Source: Eurosta solidaginis (Eukaryota; Arthropoda; Insecta; Diptera; Tephritidae). From it: 64,000 bases of DNA. The position numbers and the translations under genes were made by a program. Shown here piece by piece: positions 45,580 through 58,740 of the stretch. The stretch is from NCBI RefSeq assembly GCF_040869045.1, contig NC_090322.1, positions 183,829,477 through 183,893,476 of the forward strand, written 5' to 3'. How positions within the stretch are numbered: the stretch's first letter is position 1; every line of letters begins with the position of its first letter. The notes beneath the pieces are model-generated. The model saw only the letters and a program-made list of their open reading frames with translations, searched no databases and was not told the DNA's origin.

Positions 45580-46480
45580 GTGAGCGAAGTTTGCAAGACC
45601 GTGGCTACATTAAGAGCATTTTTGAGTTATGGAGATAGTACGTTTCGGCCAGTGAAAGTTGGCGACTAAGAAACCGACCCGAAAACGCTTACAAAAATGA
45701 ACTAACGACTGAAGTCGAAATTCGGCTATTTGATTGGAGCCAAGCAGTGTGGTTTCAGATAGGGTAGCACTACTCTCGATCAGAACCTTAAGAAGACCCG
45801 CGATAGGAGAATCGGCACGTACTATCTTTTTGTCGACATCAATGCAGTTTTTGACAGAGAGAAAAAAGTTGTATGCTGATATGTGTGAATTTGTGTTGAC
45901 AACAGAGTTTGTATCGCATTGCAAAATTACGCTGTGCAGCATCGTCTACGTTTTTGAGTAGAGAAGGGCCTCTAAGGGCCACTCGGAATCAAAGTGAGGC
46001 TTCGGACAGGAGTTTCCCTATAGTGCGATTTCTTTTGCCTTTTGTCGCAGAGACGGGTTCTCGAAACCTTCAAGGGCTTCGTCTATCTGGGAACCAATAT
46101 AAGCAGCGAAAGCAGCATAGAAATTCCGGCCATAGACCTACTTGGCACTGAGTAGGAAAATTAAAAGAAAACTATTTTTTCGAAGAATTATAATCACAAT
46201 GTATAAGTATTTCAGCACACCTATGGTTTTTTTTGTTGTAACCGCAAAACCGCGGATATCAAGGCACTAAATAAAAGCCCAATAGCTTCGCTGGCTAGGT
46301 GATGTCATGCAAATGGATGAAAGAAAATTTCACTGTCGATGACCGAGACCTCCACTATGTTGGGATAGAAGGTACGGGAAGACTTGATTTCATATGGCGA
46401 TCACAGTTGCTGTCAATAGTCGTGAAGTCGGTATGACTGCGGTAACTTGCTAAGCAACCGCTACAATCGGGTCACCTAGC
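45580..46480 (+). pseudogene. LINE reverse transcriptase remnant (RTE-like), heavily decayed
   Basis: Plus-strand fragments in correct order are KQCGFR-x-GSTTLDQN (45742-45790, RT block QCGFRPGxSTxDQ), YYLFVDINAVFD (45820-45855, block with catalytic Asp, normally YHLFVDFKAAFD), TFKGFVYLGTNIS (46060-46100, the FxYLGS block) and a later degenerate match to the RWLGHVxRMDE tail near 46290-46325. Frameshifts and stops occur between every block. It belongs to the same type as 32.5-32.9 kb. Its 3' end abuts a small MITE at 46546. Confidence 0.7.
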
Positions 46481-46545
46481 TGGTTTAAGCGCCACTCAAT
46501 GATGACACCATGCTGTGTTAAGTTTTGCAACCTTAATCTGGAGAC

Positions 46546-46750
46546 ATTGGTGCTTTATCGGTAACCGTATCGGTAACCTTTTAACAGCTGATTCGACCAA
46601 CCTTATGAGAATCAATGCAATCGATTATTGGTGCCGCTAAGGTCGTAACCGTATCGTAGCCAACCAACTGGGTTTTGGTTTACCGTCGTAACGATAAACA
46701 GCTGATTACGTTAGGGATACGAATACAGCGATACGACATACGGCACCAAT
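46546..46750. mobile_element. Small MITE-like element with ATTGGTGC ends
   Basis: ATTGGTGC at 46546-46553 pairs with GCACCAAT at 46743-46750; GAC lies directly outside both. A second head-like ATTGGTGCCGCTAAGGTCG starts at 46625, and 'aacagctgatt' occurs in both halves (about 46585 and 46695), so it may be two partial copies fused. No coding capacity. Confidence 0.55.
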
Positions 46751-46784
46751 GACTCCGGCTTAATGCTGAGTTAAACTGTGGGTT

Positions 46785-46910
46785 TTGTTATGTTATGTTA
46801 TTTTGTGTTAGGTTATGTCATGTTATGCTAAATTATATTATATTATGTTACGTATTTTTATGTTATGTATTGTTATTTCACGTTATGTTGTAGCACAATT
46901 TCTTGGTTTT
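46785..46910. repeat. Degenerate GTTAT/ATGTT microsatellite
   Basis: 'gttatgttatgttat' and variants recur with 5-bp phasing over about 120 bp. Confidence 0.75.
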
Positions 46911-48839
46911 CACTTTATTTTCCTTAGTTTACTAAAATACCGGCTGAAATCAAAAACGAAAGCACTATGCAACCAGAGGAAGGCAATAAATATTCGCCAC
47001 GCTTTAGGAGCACAAAAGTGAGCTGACAAACATACATGAAAATATTTATGAAACAAAAATCACTCAAATAAAGAAAGAAAAGAGCCTGCAGAAGAATTAT
47101 AAATAAAGCAAAAACAATAAAAAATGAATAATAATCTGACACAGTAGAAACAAAAACCCGCTAAAGAACCATGCAACGTACAGGTCAGAGCGCTAAGCCA
47201 TCGTCAGCAAATTGCTGACAGCAATGCAAGTGAAATGTGCACAGAATAAAGTGCGACAATGGCAAGAAGCTGTCAAGGCGATGGCAGTACAAGAACAATT
47301 GCCAATAGCCACGACACAGCGGCAACAAACAAAGATTAGTCTGCCACAACCATGGCGAACTTTGGTTCTCTACATTAGTAAGAGCACATTTTGAGTACTT
47401 TGTGCGGCGGAAAAGCCACAACCCGGGTGAAGTTGGAAGGTCTTCACGCTGCTACACATTTAAAGCAGCTAGCGACAACACTAGGCCGACATATGGCAGG
47501 ATGCGTATTATTGCTACCTCTGTAAATGCCGATATTTGCTAGTGTTGCTGATAATAATCATCAGAAAGTTCGGCCCGAATAAAAAAACTAAATCAAAGCA
47601 CTCAACGAGGTAAAAAAAAAGTGTAGACATGAAAGGGGTGAAGTTGAGAGTAAAGAAACCTGAAGTAAAATAGCAATGCAGTAAAAAGGACTGCCCTCGT
47701 TGTAGTCAGAGTGTGGATAATAAAATATGCGGCGAACAGTTTTTCAACATACGAATGAGAATAATAAAATTTGTTCATTGTTGTACAAAAACGTAGGTCT
47801 TAACGCAGCAGAGACGATCGATATACATATGTGTTTATGATCGCAGTTTCTCAAGTGAACGGGGATTTCGGAGAGGCTGAATACGTACACACGGCGCAAG
47901 GCAATCGTCCGAACAGGCAAATAATCCAATTGCATTGCCGGTGAGTTGTACATTTATTGCTTGCAACAAAAAGATGCAGAAAGCGCCACAAAGGGTTTAA
48001 GACAGCAAAGATCTTCAAAAAGCAAAACAAACTTATTCCGTAATGGATTTTGAAAGACTGGTTTACATAGGCTTTGTCTTGCACTGAAATGTGTGCACTG
48101 CAATTGCAGTCGCCGTTAATCGAGCGCAACGAACTAATGTCGACGTTGTGGCACTGTATTGTTGTTGCTTACAACGTGCATACGCACCGCAATTGGGTTT
48201 TGTAATTTTATTGCTGCCAACCTTATGGCTTAAACCTTGATTTATATGGATTGTTGGGCAACAAGCGTACATCACACTGACACAGAGGGGCTAGGGGTGT
48301 TTTGTGGTGTGGCAATGCGATAAAAAGATTGTGAGCACACTTTTATTTATTAAAAATATTTGCTATATTTACAACAACAATTTCAACTTAAAGCTGTTTA
48401 AACACATCAAAAACAGGAATGAAGCATGAACTGTTCAAAAAATGCAAAATTCGTATTGACTCTGTCCTAATATTTAGATGGAGATTTAAAATGTCTGAAA
48501 TAATTGCAAGGCTTCATGGAAGAAAATTCAATGTTTCAAACGGTAAATGGCAACGTAGAAATTAGGAAATAATTAGATGTAATGTGTCTAATAAATGTGG
48601 TATTTTATATAATCATTTACTTACCTAACGTACTCTACCAAGTCATGAGAATAGCACACGAGTTTTGGCATTCGTTGCAGATGTCGCTCGCTATCAAAGC
48701 TGGGTAAACACGCTTTTGTTGGTTCGGGGCATCAGTTAGCGGGTTAAAGTGTTAAGAGCTGCCGTGCAGATACACTCAAGCAAACCCCAGTAACCGTAAA
48801 AAGCCGGACGAAAAGTTTTGGTGCCCTCGTAACATGGAT
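46911..48839. other. Non-coding DNA, one coding-like patch
   Basis: 47212-47394 has an open plus-strand frame of balanced composition (many Q, K, A, T) followed by an AG-GTAAG-like donor context ('ttagtaagag', 47376-47385). It has no recognised domain and its upstream frame is closed, so it is not called as an exon. Confidence 0.4.
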
Positions 48840-49960
48840 GGTGCAATTACCGCTGGGCTTTAGGGTATAGACCATTTACTCCGCCAACTGAACAGCAATG
48901 AGTTAACTTAGCGTTAACCCCTCAAATACCGAACTTTTACTCTTGACCTCTACGACAATAATCTAATGTTTCACCTTATCATCCCTCAATTTTCAAGATA
49001 TATGTCTCTCGGATAAGATTAATACCTAGCAGTACCACAGGCACGTAAGTTGAATTGGATCCTAAGCCTAGAAGAAAGATTTATCGGTAGGTATGATTGC
49101 AAAAAAATGTTAGCAAAAAGTGGGATATAATTCTAGAGCCCAGGCTGTTATTAGACCAATCTATATCCACAGTGCGCTGCTGTGGTGATGCTGTCACAAG
49201 GTTGATTAGATCAGAGGCTTTGGGTGTGGTATGAAATGTCCTTCCGATAGAACAGCCGCCATGTGATAGTCTTCGACACAAACAATAGATCTTCTTTCCT
49301 CACTCTCATACCGGGCACCTCAGTGTGTATGACAGATCTAAAATAGCTGGTGAAGTAATTATGTTCATATCTAAACGTGTGCCACACCCAGGGTATATGT
49401 TAAGCATTAATGGATACAAATATTACCGGCAATAGAATAGTTCAGCTTGGCCAAAAAATTAGCAGCTGATAGGGCTATCGTCGATACCTTCACGTCTGCT
49501 TGGTCAGTATAGAGTAGTGGGCCATGCATGAGGCTTTCCTCTATATTGATTACGTAAAAGAAAACTAGATGGATGACGAGATAAGAAAGCACGGCTTGGA
49601 TCGACTGTTAATGGCAGATAAGCGGATGGGACTTAAATGCAAACTTTAAATCACGGGAGAAAAGATGGAGAGCCTACTGTGTGACTGCCCAACGCCATGT
49701 CGATGCAGAACGAAGTATCTTGAAAGTATTTTTCGAAATTCTCTCAAAACTCAAGTATGTCAGGTTCGAGTTAGCTTTTTAAATATTTAAGATCAATGGG
49801 ATGGTATAGTTTGGTGGAACGCCCATGGTACGGCTGGTACCAGAAGGTGCTACTACCGAGGGTACCGCATTTAATCCGGCAAACGGCTGTACATATCCGT
49901 AAAGCACCCTTAAGCTTTCGGGATATTCGGAAGGAATATAACAAAAATAGCAGTAACCTA
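48840..49960 (+). pseudogene. LINE ORF2 remnant, RT end to C-terminal tail
   Basis: Plus-strand blocks are VNPSNTELLLLTS (48911-48950, the RT block GLGVNPxKTELVLFT), LSDKI near 49010 and LNWILSLEERF (49052-49082, the block SKLNWKxNxEER). Then comes a poorly readable RNase H region (49090-49570). The tail has KMESLLCDCPTPCRCRTKYLESIF (49662-49730), which matches the cysteine tail xETxxHLLCxCPxxxxxRxKYLG. Spacing between the blocks fits an uninterrupted ORF2 C-terminal half of about 1 kb, now with many stops and shifts. It is of the same kind as the 41.8-kb relic. Confidence 0.7.
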
Positions 49961-50764
49961 CCCGCGTGACACATAGTAACCCGGTGGATAAGAAGGAAGC
50001 TTTAGCGACCAACCTGTCATAGTCGGCTCAAGCGCTTATTCTTCTTCTAGTGGGGATAAGGAGACTTCCCGTAGGATTTTGAGTTTTTAGTCGATGTTGA
50101 AGATCCATAAAATAGTTTGCAATGAAAAGCTTATGGCGTTTTATTGTTGAAAGTAGTGTCGCCCTGTTAGTTCTTCTCATCTCTCTCGTAAGTTTATGTG
50201 TTCCTTTCACAAAATATTTCACATTGAAATTCAGCCATTTTGTAGTGTCAGGTCTTCTAATTCAAATTTTATAATTTAAGATTGCAACATGAGAGTAAAA
50301 TTTTTCCCAGAAAAGAAAACAATTCAACAAACCTCGGATTGAATTTTTTTTCAGATGTTGGAGAAGCTAAGATTTTAACTTATAACCTCTTGAAAGGGTT
50401 GCGCCATACAACCCCCTAAATACCCGCCATAAGAGCTCACGCAGCCTTGCAGCTGCTATGGTGTGGCTGTCTTAAAGCTAGGAGTTTGTTATATAAATGT
50501 ATAATTATCAATCGATCCCGCGTCCGGCTTGTGAGCTGAGCTGCGGACTCTTCACGGAAAACAACTTTCAATGAAAATCTGAAACACACCTCGGGTTAGA
50601 AAGCTAATTTCTTTTGACGACCTTGACGAACGTTGAACTATTATTTTAGGATATGAGCCTGATGCCCTTTTTGAAAGGCACACATACCCACCATAACAAT
50701 ATGCGATGATCGGGTCAAAGTCAAAGACCAATGGGACTTGCGAATTCCATATATAAATCTAATA
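49961..50764. other. Non-coding DNA
   Basis: Possibly a continuation of LINE 3' UTR for the first part; nothing definite. Confidence 0.4.
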
Positions 50765-51055
50765 AATATTTGGCGCCATTTACCTCAGAGGAGATTTAGG
50801 CCCAGTTTTTTCCTCCAAATTGCGTCGTGCTCCCTTTAATTGTTAATGCTTTATGCCAACTGCAAGTCAGATGAATTTTCACTGAGAAGCTTTTCATGGC
50901 AGAAAAACACTCGGAATGTTTTCCAAACCACTTAGAAAATATTTTTTGTAATTGAAAAGAAACGTTTTTAAAATCTTTAATGCTGGTTTGCTCGGGACTT
51001 CAACCCAGGACTTTCAGTATGGTAGGTGGGGCACGCTACCATCACACCCTCCATA
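50765..51055 (-). mobile_element. SINE-1, diverged copy with tRNA-like head
   Basis: Minus-strand reading gives 'gtgtgatggtagcgtgcc' head (51037-51054), a B-box remnant 'cctgggttgaag', the body ('ttttctgccatgaaaagcttctcagtgaaaattcatctgac') and 'gagcacgacgcaatttggagg'. An insertion of about 50 bp separates head and body relative to 19.3 kb. Confidence 0.72.
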
Positions 51056-54000
51056 GGGAGGGTCATTTAGTGACTGAGAAATCTTGGTCAGTAAAAATTT
51101 AATCCGTACATGTTTTGATGATTTTTTCTTCTCTCTTCTTATTTATTTCACGTACAGCTTTACATTTTCTTTCCCTTCCTTTGAGTCCTCATTTCCTTCC
51201 ACTTATTTTACTACCTTTTCATTGCATTTTTCATGCCTGGATCTACGATTTCAAGGCAGCACCTTACAGTACAAAAACCCACTCACATGCACGCGTATTG
51301 TATCTTTACAATGTTGCACACAATAGCGTCATGTTGCTGCTGCCACAAGTAAACAAAAAACGTCGATACAACATGTGAAATGAAGATGCGCAAATGGAAC
51401 TCGTTACTCCTTTCACATTGATATGTCACTGCCTGAAGGCTTAGGCACGCACATTAACATCTGTATGCACCGATATATTCATTTTGTGCTAATCTTTTCT
51501 GCTTATAATTGTTGTTGTTGCTGCTGATGATGACTATTGCATATGCCGTTGCAACATTTTGCTTAAGCGCAACAAGTCTTTTATGTCCCATTGATGGCAG
51601 GAGAAACGCTTTTCGAGCTTAAAATTTCAATTCCAGTTCATTTCATTTACATGCGGGACAATATTGAGGACAAATAACCGACAAAAATATCTTTGTATGC
51701 GTGTACGCGTACTTTATGGAATACAATATCTCGTCTGCAAGAGGAAGAAAAAAGCGATTACGTTGAAGCAAGAATTGAAAGGTAACGATTTGCGAGTAGG
51801 CGCAACAACATGTCAAAGCGCTGATAGTAAGATTGAATTGCTGTCACGAAGCTTCTTTAGCTGGAGTGTTTACATACTTAGCTTACTTTATACACAGCAC
51901 ATACAAAACGCGTTTGTTGCATGCCACATATGAATGTAAGTGCCTGCGCTCTGCCTCTTACTCAACTCGTTTTTAAAATTAGACTTCGTCAGAGCTAGCC
52001 TTACTGCTATCTTCCTTATGATGCTCGCCTACGCGCCTACAAATATCGCGATCTTGTCGCTTGTTGCTGTCGAATGTTGAATGTCTTGGCTATGTGCAAC
52101 AAATTTTTATGCTAGTATTTTGCGCATGCGCAACCAATTTAATGCGGGGTTGTGCGCATCTTCAAAAATGGCAAATATTGCATTGTTTGTGTGACTGAAT
52201 TCTTGTTGCCAATGCTGTTTTGTATGCTGCAGATTGCAATACCCGTTTTGAGATGTACTACCTATGAATTTAATTTTTCTTTTTGGTTTGGAATGCATGT
52301 TGTCAACAGCCGAGACGACTGACAACAACATTAGCCGCAAAATGTTTGCTGTTCATCATTGCCAATACGCATTTACTTATGTATCAAGTCGAATGCGTTT
52401 TCACATGTGCCATGTGCCTGAAAAAGGGGTCGGGGAGAAGAAATCAAAGTACACTGCTTCTGCTATAACGTTTCTTTATTTTGCTCTTGTCATTTCTTTG
52501 GTATTTCGCTCACATTCAAATGCACCAAGCGCATCTTAAGTTCGTAAGCTGCGAAAGAATCCATTAGCTAGATCTTAGAATTTTCCGGTCCTACTAACAA
52601 ATACATATTGATGTTCTAAATGTAAATTACTGCCCATCTTTTGTTGGGCATGTTCCAGACTATTTTCTAAATCTCCAAATATCGGTTCATAAGACATATT
52701 CACAAACTTGAGACTCACTCTATTTTTGCTAGACTAAAATGTCTTCTCTAAACAAAAAAGTTAGATTTGAGTGCCACGCTCTCTTTGTCTTTTCTTTGGG
52801 CGCCTTCGTAGGGCAATTTCTTGTTGATTTCGAGAAAAAATTACTATACGAACTAAAGAGAAAGTCAGATTCCTCGCATTTGAATCTGGTTTAATAATAA
52901 ACGAATAAACATCTTGATGAAACAGCCGCGGACCAATGGTTAGTTCTTTAAACTCCAAGCAAAGTAGTACTTCTAAAGCAAAAGGACGCGCAACACCCAA
53001 CGTGCTTTAAAAGGTAATGCTATAAGTGATGATGAGATTATAATAAGAGCACCCAACGGGAGGCATTTGACGTAACTACAACAAACATTCAGACTTGTTC
53101 TCAAATCAACTACTGGCAGAATACTTGACAATAGTATCAGAGCCATGGAGGAATGTTTAGTACGGTTATGATACCACACTATCTTTGAAGAGAGACTGTG
53201 TTAACTCTACCCTTAGGTGCCCTTGGTAAATTTTTCTTGACTAAGATGTGTGGTTTCCAAGGAGTATCTTTCAAATTTTTGCAATTGTAGGATAGTCTTC
53301 ACATGGTCATATTTGGTTTACTGATTTCAGTGGTGGAACAATTTTTTTCTTATTTCTATACTTCAGAAACTACAAGGGTTGCGCTGGGGAAGGATGAGAA
53401 CCTCTGTTAGGCAGCTTACTCAGTTGATGTGATACATACATCTTTGATAGTAATGTTGAGTCATTATTTTTTGTATGCAGTTTGTGTGACGCGGGTGAGA
53501 TTAGTTTTCGGCGAAAACAGCTTGAGGTTATGTATTGACTGAGTGGCCAGAAATTGATAGTTACCCATAATTTACCCATAGTACCGGGATACAAAATATC
53601 GTGAATAACATGCCGACACCAATAAAAGCGGTGGATTCTTTTTCGCCAGCTCCAACTAGCGGCTAATATTTAGGTGTTATCCATAAACTGAATATTCGGT
53701 TAATTTGGGTTTAACACCCCTTAATTGAGCCAAAGTTTTGGGGGTGAAAGAGCTAGATGTACCCCAGAATCGGTTTAGCAGATACGAATTTTGATCTGCT
53801 GAAACTTATTCTCTGGTCGGCATGTATATTGAATAAACATACAACTTTTCCGCTGTGCCGGTGCAATCTTTCGATAGTGTTATGTTTCGTTACCCATATT
53901 AAAGGCTAAGACACGTCTAATCAGTTACACAGACACCCTTACTTTGGCTGCAATATTATCAACCAGCCCTCGTATGAATTTGAAACATGTTCTCCACTCT

Positions 54001-56004
54001 TCAGAATGGAGTTTTATGTACTGGTATTCGCAACTGAGCTCATCTGTGACATATTGTTCATATTTTACTGAAGCACGCTTTGACTGCGTGTTGCTTTAAA
54101 ATACTTGTGCCTCCAACAGACTTTAAGTCAAAAATGTGACAGCTGTCATTACAAAAATTGTTTTTTTTTCAGCCTAAGTAATTTGCTAATGAGCTTAACA
54201 ATTGGGTTTAAAAATGCAACAGCACGCGCTGGCGTATTGGTCACAAACAAAACTGATGCTAAATGAATTTCTAGAAACCAAATTTTATAAAGCATGCAAA
54301 TTTTAAGACATACATAGTAGAAAGCGAATTTCTTCACAGCATAATTAAAAAAAAGTCAATGAAAGGAAAGACGATAATATGAAGTTTTCAAAGACAAAGA
54401 AATCGCTAAGCATTTAGCACATAATAAACATAATAAATTGTGAAACATTAGCATTAATTTTTTGCCAAAAAAACATGACTCATTTTTGAGCTATAAAAAT
54501 ATTTGAACAAGCATATTAGTATTAACAGTCCAAAATACAATTTACATAGTATGAAAGAAGTTGTCAAGCAGCCGGCAGCCGCTTCCTCCTGAGCCAGTAC
54601 TAACGTCAATTATAATTTTATTATTTCACTTGCAAAGACCCAAAATGGCCAAATCAAATTGTATAATAAATCTCATTATTCTCACAAAAAGGTAAATAAG
54701 ACGCGCCCGTATGGTTCGTACATATTTAAAGTCTCAATAAAAAGGTACGAGGGAAAGCTCAACCGCAAACATATGTATATCTAATATCTTACTGCATCCT
54801 ACACAAATGGCAACCACGCAAAAGAAAATCGCAGAAAATATAAATCAATAGTTAGCCATAAAGCATTGAGTCAAGGAAGAAAGGTTGATATAAAAACCAA
54901 GAGAAAAAGACAAAAAAAAAAAAAAACGACAACCATGGTGGCAGGCAGCTATAGTTTGCCAAATAAATTGTTATGGACTTTTATTTGCGTTGGTGATTCG
55001 GCGGTATTTATGTTCGAATATCAGTGACTTCTATAGCTTTGGGCAGCTAGGAGCTTCTTACAAACACAGAAATTCAGGAAAAAAGAAACAAATAAGCGAA
55101 AAAGATGCGGCCCGAAAATATAAGATTTATTTATAAGTAAGTATTTCATGCATAAATTCGTTGCTAAAATATTTTCACAATTCTCCCTATAGGCACAAAA
55201 TGTTGCGTTTGTATTCCAAGCTCTGTCGACTTTGTGATCCGCTAATGTAGAGCCAGAACAATAATATTTTTTGATAAAGTGCTTCTCTTTTACGAGCATA
55301 TGAATAAAGCTAAAGGGCGGTCATATTAGGTAAACTTAAATGTTTTCGAAAATACTATGAAATTTATTTTAGAAGAAGGAAGAAGCTCGTTCGGACGTAA
55401 CTAACTTTGACATTAGTAAGAGGCAAGCACTTTTTGAAATTTTGTTGATGACGGCGGTTTAAACAAGAAACTGCAGCTTTGGACAGTAAAATGAGTTAAA
55501 ATTTGGTTTCACTTCTGTGATTACGGGTGTTATAGCGATTTTTTGTTAAATGATAAATAAATCTAAAATTCTGCTAAGGAATATTTCACAGGTACTTAAG
55601 GCACGACTTGCATCAGCCAAGAAACCCCAGCAAATAACCGAATAACGTGAAACTCGCCCCAGTTAAACAGGGGTACGTCTGGGCCGTTTAATAAGGCGGT
55701 GACGGGCCGGCCATTTGTGATATCCATGAGAAGATTCCGACCTACTTTGAAGATTTTTGTGATATATGTACAGATATTTGCAATTTTACGTAATTCGATT
55801 GATCTTTTAATTTTCTATCTGGCAAGTTTAAGTTCAAGGTCTGTCTGGAATAGATGGTTCATATTTACATTTTCCCTCGGTTCAGATGAGCTGTCCGACT
55901 CATGTCGAGTCAAGCAGTTTAAAACTCTCACCAAATTATCTATGACTGTCATTTTCTTTTGTTGATTTTCCGATTGTGGATAATTGATGTATAAAAATAA
56001 AAAA
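51056..56004. other. Non-coding DNA, no gene recognised
   Basis: About 5 kb without a supported feature except the palindrome at 52121-52132. The open frames at 52264-52539, 52761-53000, 55021-55299 and 55699-55965 have no domain, no plausible splice context that I could confirm and no shared codon bias. A genuine intergenic or intronic stretch is most likely. Confidence 0.45.
52121..52132. promoter_or_regulatory. NRF1/Ewg-like palindrome TGCGCATGCGCA
   Basis: Identical 12-mer to 23696-23707. Not inside a recognisable repeat. No transcription start identified nearby. Confidence 0.45.
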
Positions 56005-56280
56005 TAAATGAAAGGCGCGATAACCTCCGTAGAGATCTAAGGCCGAGCTTCTCATCCAATTTGCGTCGTGCTCCTATTGATTTTCCCTACAAATCGGCCG
56101 GACGGGACCTACATATTTTATGCCGACTCCGAACGGCATCTGCAAGGCAGATGAGTTTTCACTGAGAGCTTTTCATGGCAGATATACAACCGGAGCGCTT
56201 GCCAAACACTGCCGGTGTGAACCCAGGGCATACGGTGTGGTAGGCTGAGCACGCTACCATCACACCGCGGTGGCTGCCAT
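56005..56280 (-). mobile_element. SINE-1, near-complete copy
   Basis: Minus-strand copy with all landmarks: head 'ccgcggtgtgatggtagcg' (56252-56270), 'ccctgggttcacacc' B box, palindrome region, 'ccgtccggccgatttgtagg', and the 3' 'cggaggttatcgcgcctt' at 56014-56031 followed by an A/T-rich tail. It lacks about 50 bp of the head-to-body linker found in the copy at 19.35 kb. Confidence 0.85.
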
Positions 56281-57613
56281 GTATATTGGAATTATTATCC
56301 AGCATCTTCTGTCTTATTGGGTTTGAAGACAAACCGGTTTCGGCGTTGAGTCATCTTCAGTGTAATTTTTCGTTCCGAAATCGGTTGGTTATGATATTTC
56401 GACTTCAATCTAAAGTATTCTCTTGGAATAATTGATTTTGTTTAAGTTTTAAAAAAATTTATATATTGAAATTCATTAGCAATATCCAAAAATCGTCAAA
56501 ATTATATTCAATTTTTTATGAGCAAAAGACCGTATATGAAAGTGATAAGAGAGATTCTTGTAACTAATGACGAAAGCTCGAAATGCCGTTTGGCTGGAGT
56601 TTCCGCGCACTCAAAAATGATTCAAATCTTTTGCAAGCAAGTTTTAAATAAGATCAGGCGAAGCAACTGCTCCCCTTTTGATTATTTTAAAATCGGTAGA
56701 TCATGATTCATGATTAAGAAAAAAATAATAACAAGCATTTACATTTTACTAAACATTTCACTATTAGCTCTAACGAATTAAATATATATGTACATACATA
56801 CATGATCACTAAAATATCATTAGATCAACGCAAATGAGTTTTGTGATATATTTAACATGCCATATTTGCAAAATATTCAAATGCAAATTTCTAGCGATCC
56901 TAAACTCGAACACCAAATTTGGAACTATTTGTTGTAAAACAAATCTTGTCCTATTACACAAAGCAAAGTGAAGAGAAAATCATTAGATGTAAAAATGTAA
57001 ACATAACAGTAGATAATGCACTACAAAGTATTTACAAACAAAATAACCACACAAATAGTCAATGCAATAACCATAACAACTGATCATGCGATCGAACTGT
57101 GTGGAGAAGCTCAAAAGCTAAAGAGTTCAAAATGATCTTATCGCATCACACAAAACCAAAAATGATTCCCCACCAAAAATAAATCGTTAAACAGCATACA
57201 TTGTAAGCTTCCTCGATTGGAGCCAGTAATGTTGAATTTTGAGACAGCATACGCCAGCAGCACACACAACAAGATCATCGAGATCAATTTGCATTTATAG
57301 ACAACAAAATATGTAAAGCGAAATAAAGAATGCTTGAGTATATGAGTATAAGTACAGAGTACAGATTGTGGTGTATTTAAGGGATCTATACAGTTTGTTT
57401 CAGACCACCATCTAACTTATGTTGTGTGTGTATAAAAAGCTTTATCAGCAGAAAAATCCTACAATGTATTGCAATGTAACGCTAAAGCGGTTATATGTAG
57501 GCTATGAGCCCAGATGGACCATAACGATGAAACGACGAAATTTCAGCTGCGTCATCAGCTTTTAAAATGATTTTTATGTTTATTTGTTTTTTAGTGCTTA
57601 TAACCGTACTGTA
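56281..57613. other. Non-coding DNA
   Basis: 56318-56365 contains a near-palindromic GGTTTGAAGACAAACC and 'gagtcatcttcagtg', resembling 3' ends of some LINEs on the minus strand, but no coding part was found. The rest is unassigned. Confidence 0.4.
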
Positions 57614-57886
57614 CATGTATTTCCCGCTTATATGCACCCCGGTTATAATCATTTTCCGGTTATAAGCACTAAAAATTGTAAACAAAGTTCCCCTATTTCA
57701 ACGCAAAAAATCTAAGCACCCCGCTTCTAAGCATTTCCCGCTTAAAAGCACCGATTTTTTCTAAAGTTTTGTAATTGTCCCGCTTATAAGCACTGAATAA
57801 AAAAATTCTATTTTAAACCTTCTCATACACGAAAATATTTGGCTTCTACCTAAATTTACTGTATTAACCATATTAATATTTATTTA

Positions 57887-58133
57887 TTGATTTTATGCAT
57901 TCTTGCCTGCTACAGAGAATCTACTGACGAACATATAATCGCAGAAGCCTTCCGAGGAGAAAATTCAATAATAGAAGCATCGTCCGATGATGAACCTCCT
58001 ATACTGTCGAAGATAGTATTCCAAGCCATAAGGAAGTCATCGATTCCATTGATACTATCCGCAATGCACTTATGCCTTCAAATAAATTGAACATTCAGTC
58101 GAACCTCGTCGACTTTTTTAAAAATAATTAACG
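57887..58133 (+). pseudogene. pogo/Tigger-like transposase, C-terminal remnant
   Basis: An open frame at 57887-58090 gives STDEHIIAEAF and SSDDEPPILSK, an acidic stretch typical of the region after the DDE domain of pogo/Tigger proteins. After a frameshift near 58030 the sequence continues as IDSIDTIRNALMPSNKLNIQ and NLVDFFKNN, matching the usual (A/V)IDxLRNYLLS...DxF C-terminal pattern. The DNA-binding and catalytic parts are absent, leaving a non-functional fragment. Confidence 0.65.
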
Positions 58134-58182
58134 CATTCGTACATGCATCATATGCAGTACTTATATGTACATAAGTACATAT

Positions 58183-58740
58183 TGTAACGAATCCTGGGGA
58201 TTTCTGATATTTATACACCTTCTGCTAATCGCTAAACTGTTGAATAAATCACTCCAATATTCAGTATTGCAAACTGGTCTTCATTTATATTACTTTGGGA
58301 GTAGTTCTTCACAATTATACTTCACAACCAATAGCGTGTTTAAATCAAAACTGTTTCGTTATTATTCAGCTTGCACTGGTTTTATACTCTCGGTTTCCTC
58401 GTTCACCCATTTCTCCTATTTGTAGTTTATAGCCATATGCGTGTTTATGTGTGAGTAACTACTTCGACTGATGACTACATGTGTGTGTGTATGTGAGATA
58501 TCTCTTCACTTCGAGCTGTTGGTTATATGTGCATGTACGTAAGTTTGGCTGCTTAATGTATTTGTTGTTGTTGATTATTTACTAACAGCTTAGTGAATAT
58601 ATAGAACCCAATGTATGATACAAAATTCAGTATAACTATTAATATATTGATCTTTGTACACTGGAAATTATTTGTTTTAAATAAATGAATTCTTAGTTGT
58701 TCCTTTTTAAATTGTTTGTGTTAGAGGCACTGTAATTGGG
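58183..58740. mobile_element. Possible LTR or other insertion within the pogo relic
   Basis: TGTAACGAATCCTGGGG begins a sequence unlike the rest of the host element, with an AATAAA at 58242 and TG-rich stretches later. It resembles the start of a fly LTR, but neither a matching CA end nor a target duplication could be placed. It may simply be old internal sequence. Confidence 0.25.

Noticed and set aside
47212..47394. Possible host exon with donor-like site
   Set aside because: No upstream acceptor in frame that I could defend, no recognised domain, only one candidate exon.
56318..56365. LINE 3'-end-like sequence on the minus strand
   Set aside because: Resembles a common LINE terminal phrase but no coding remnant or poly-A-like tail confirms it.
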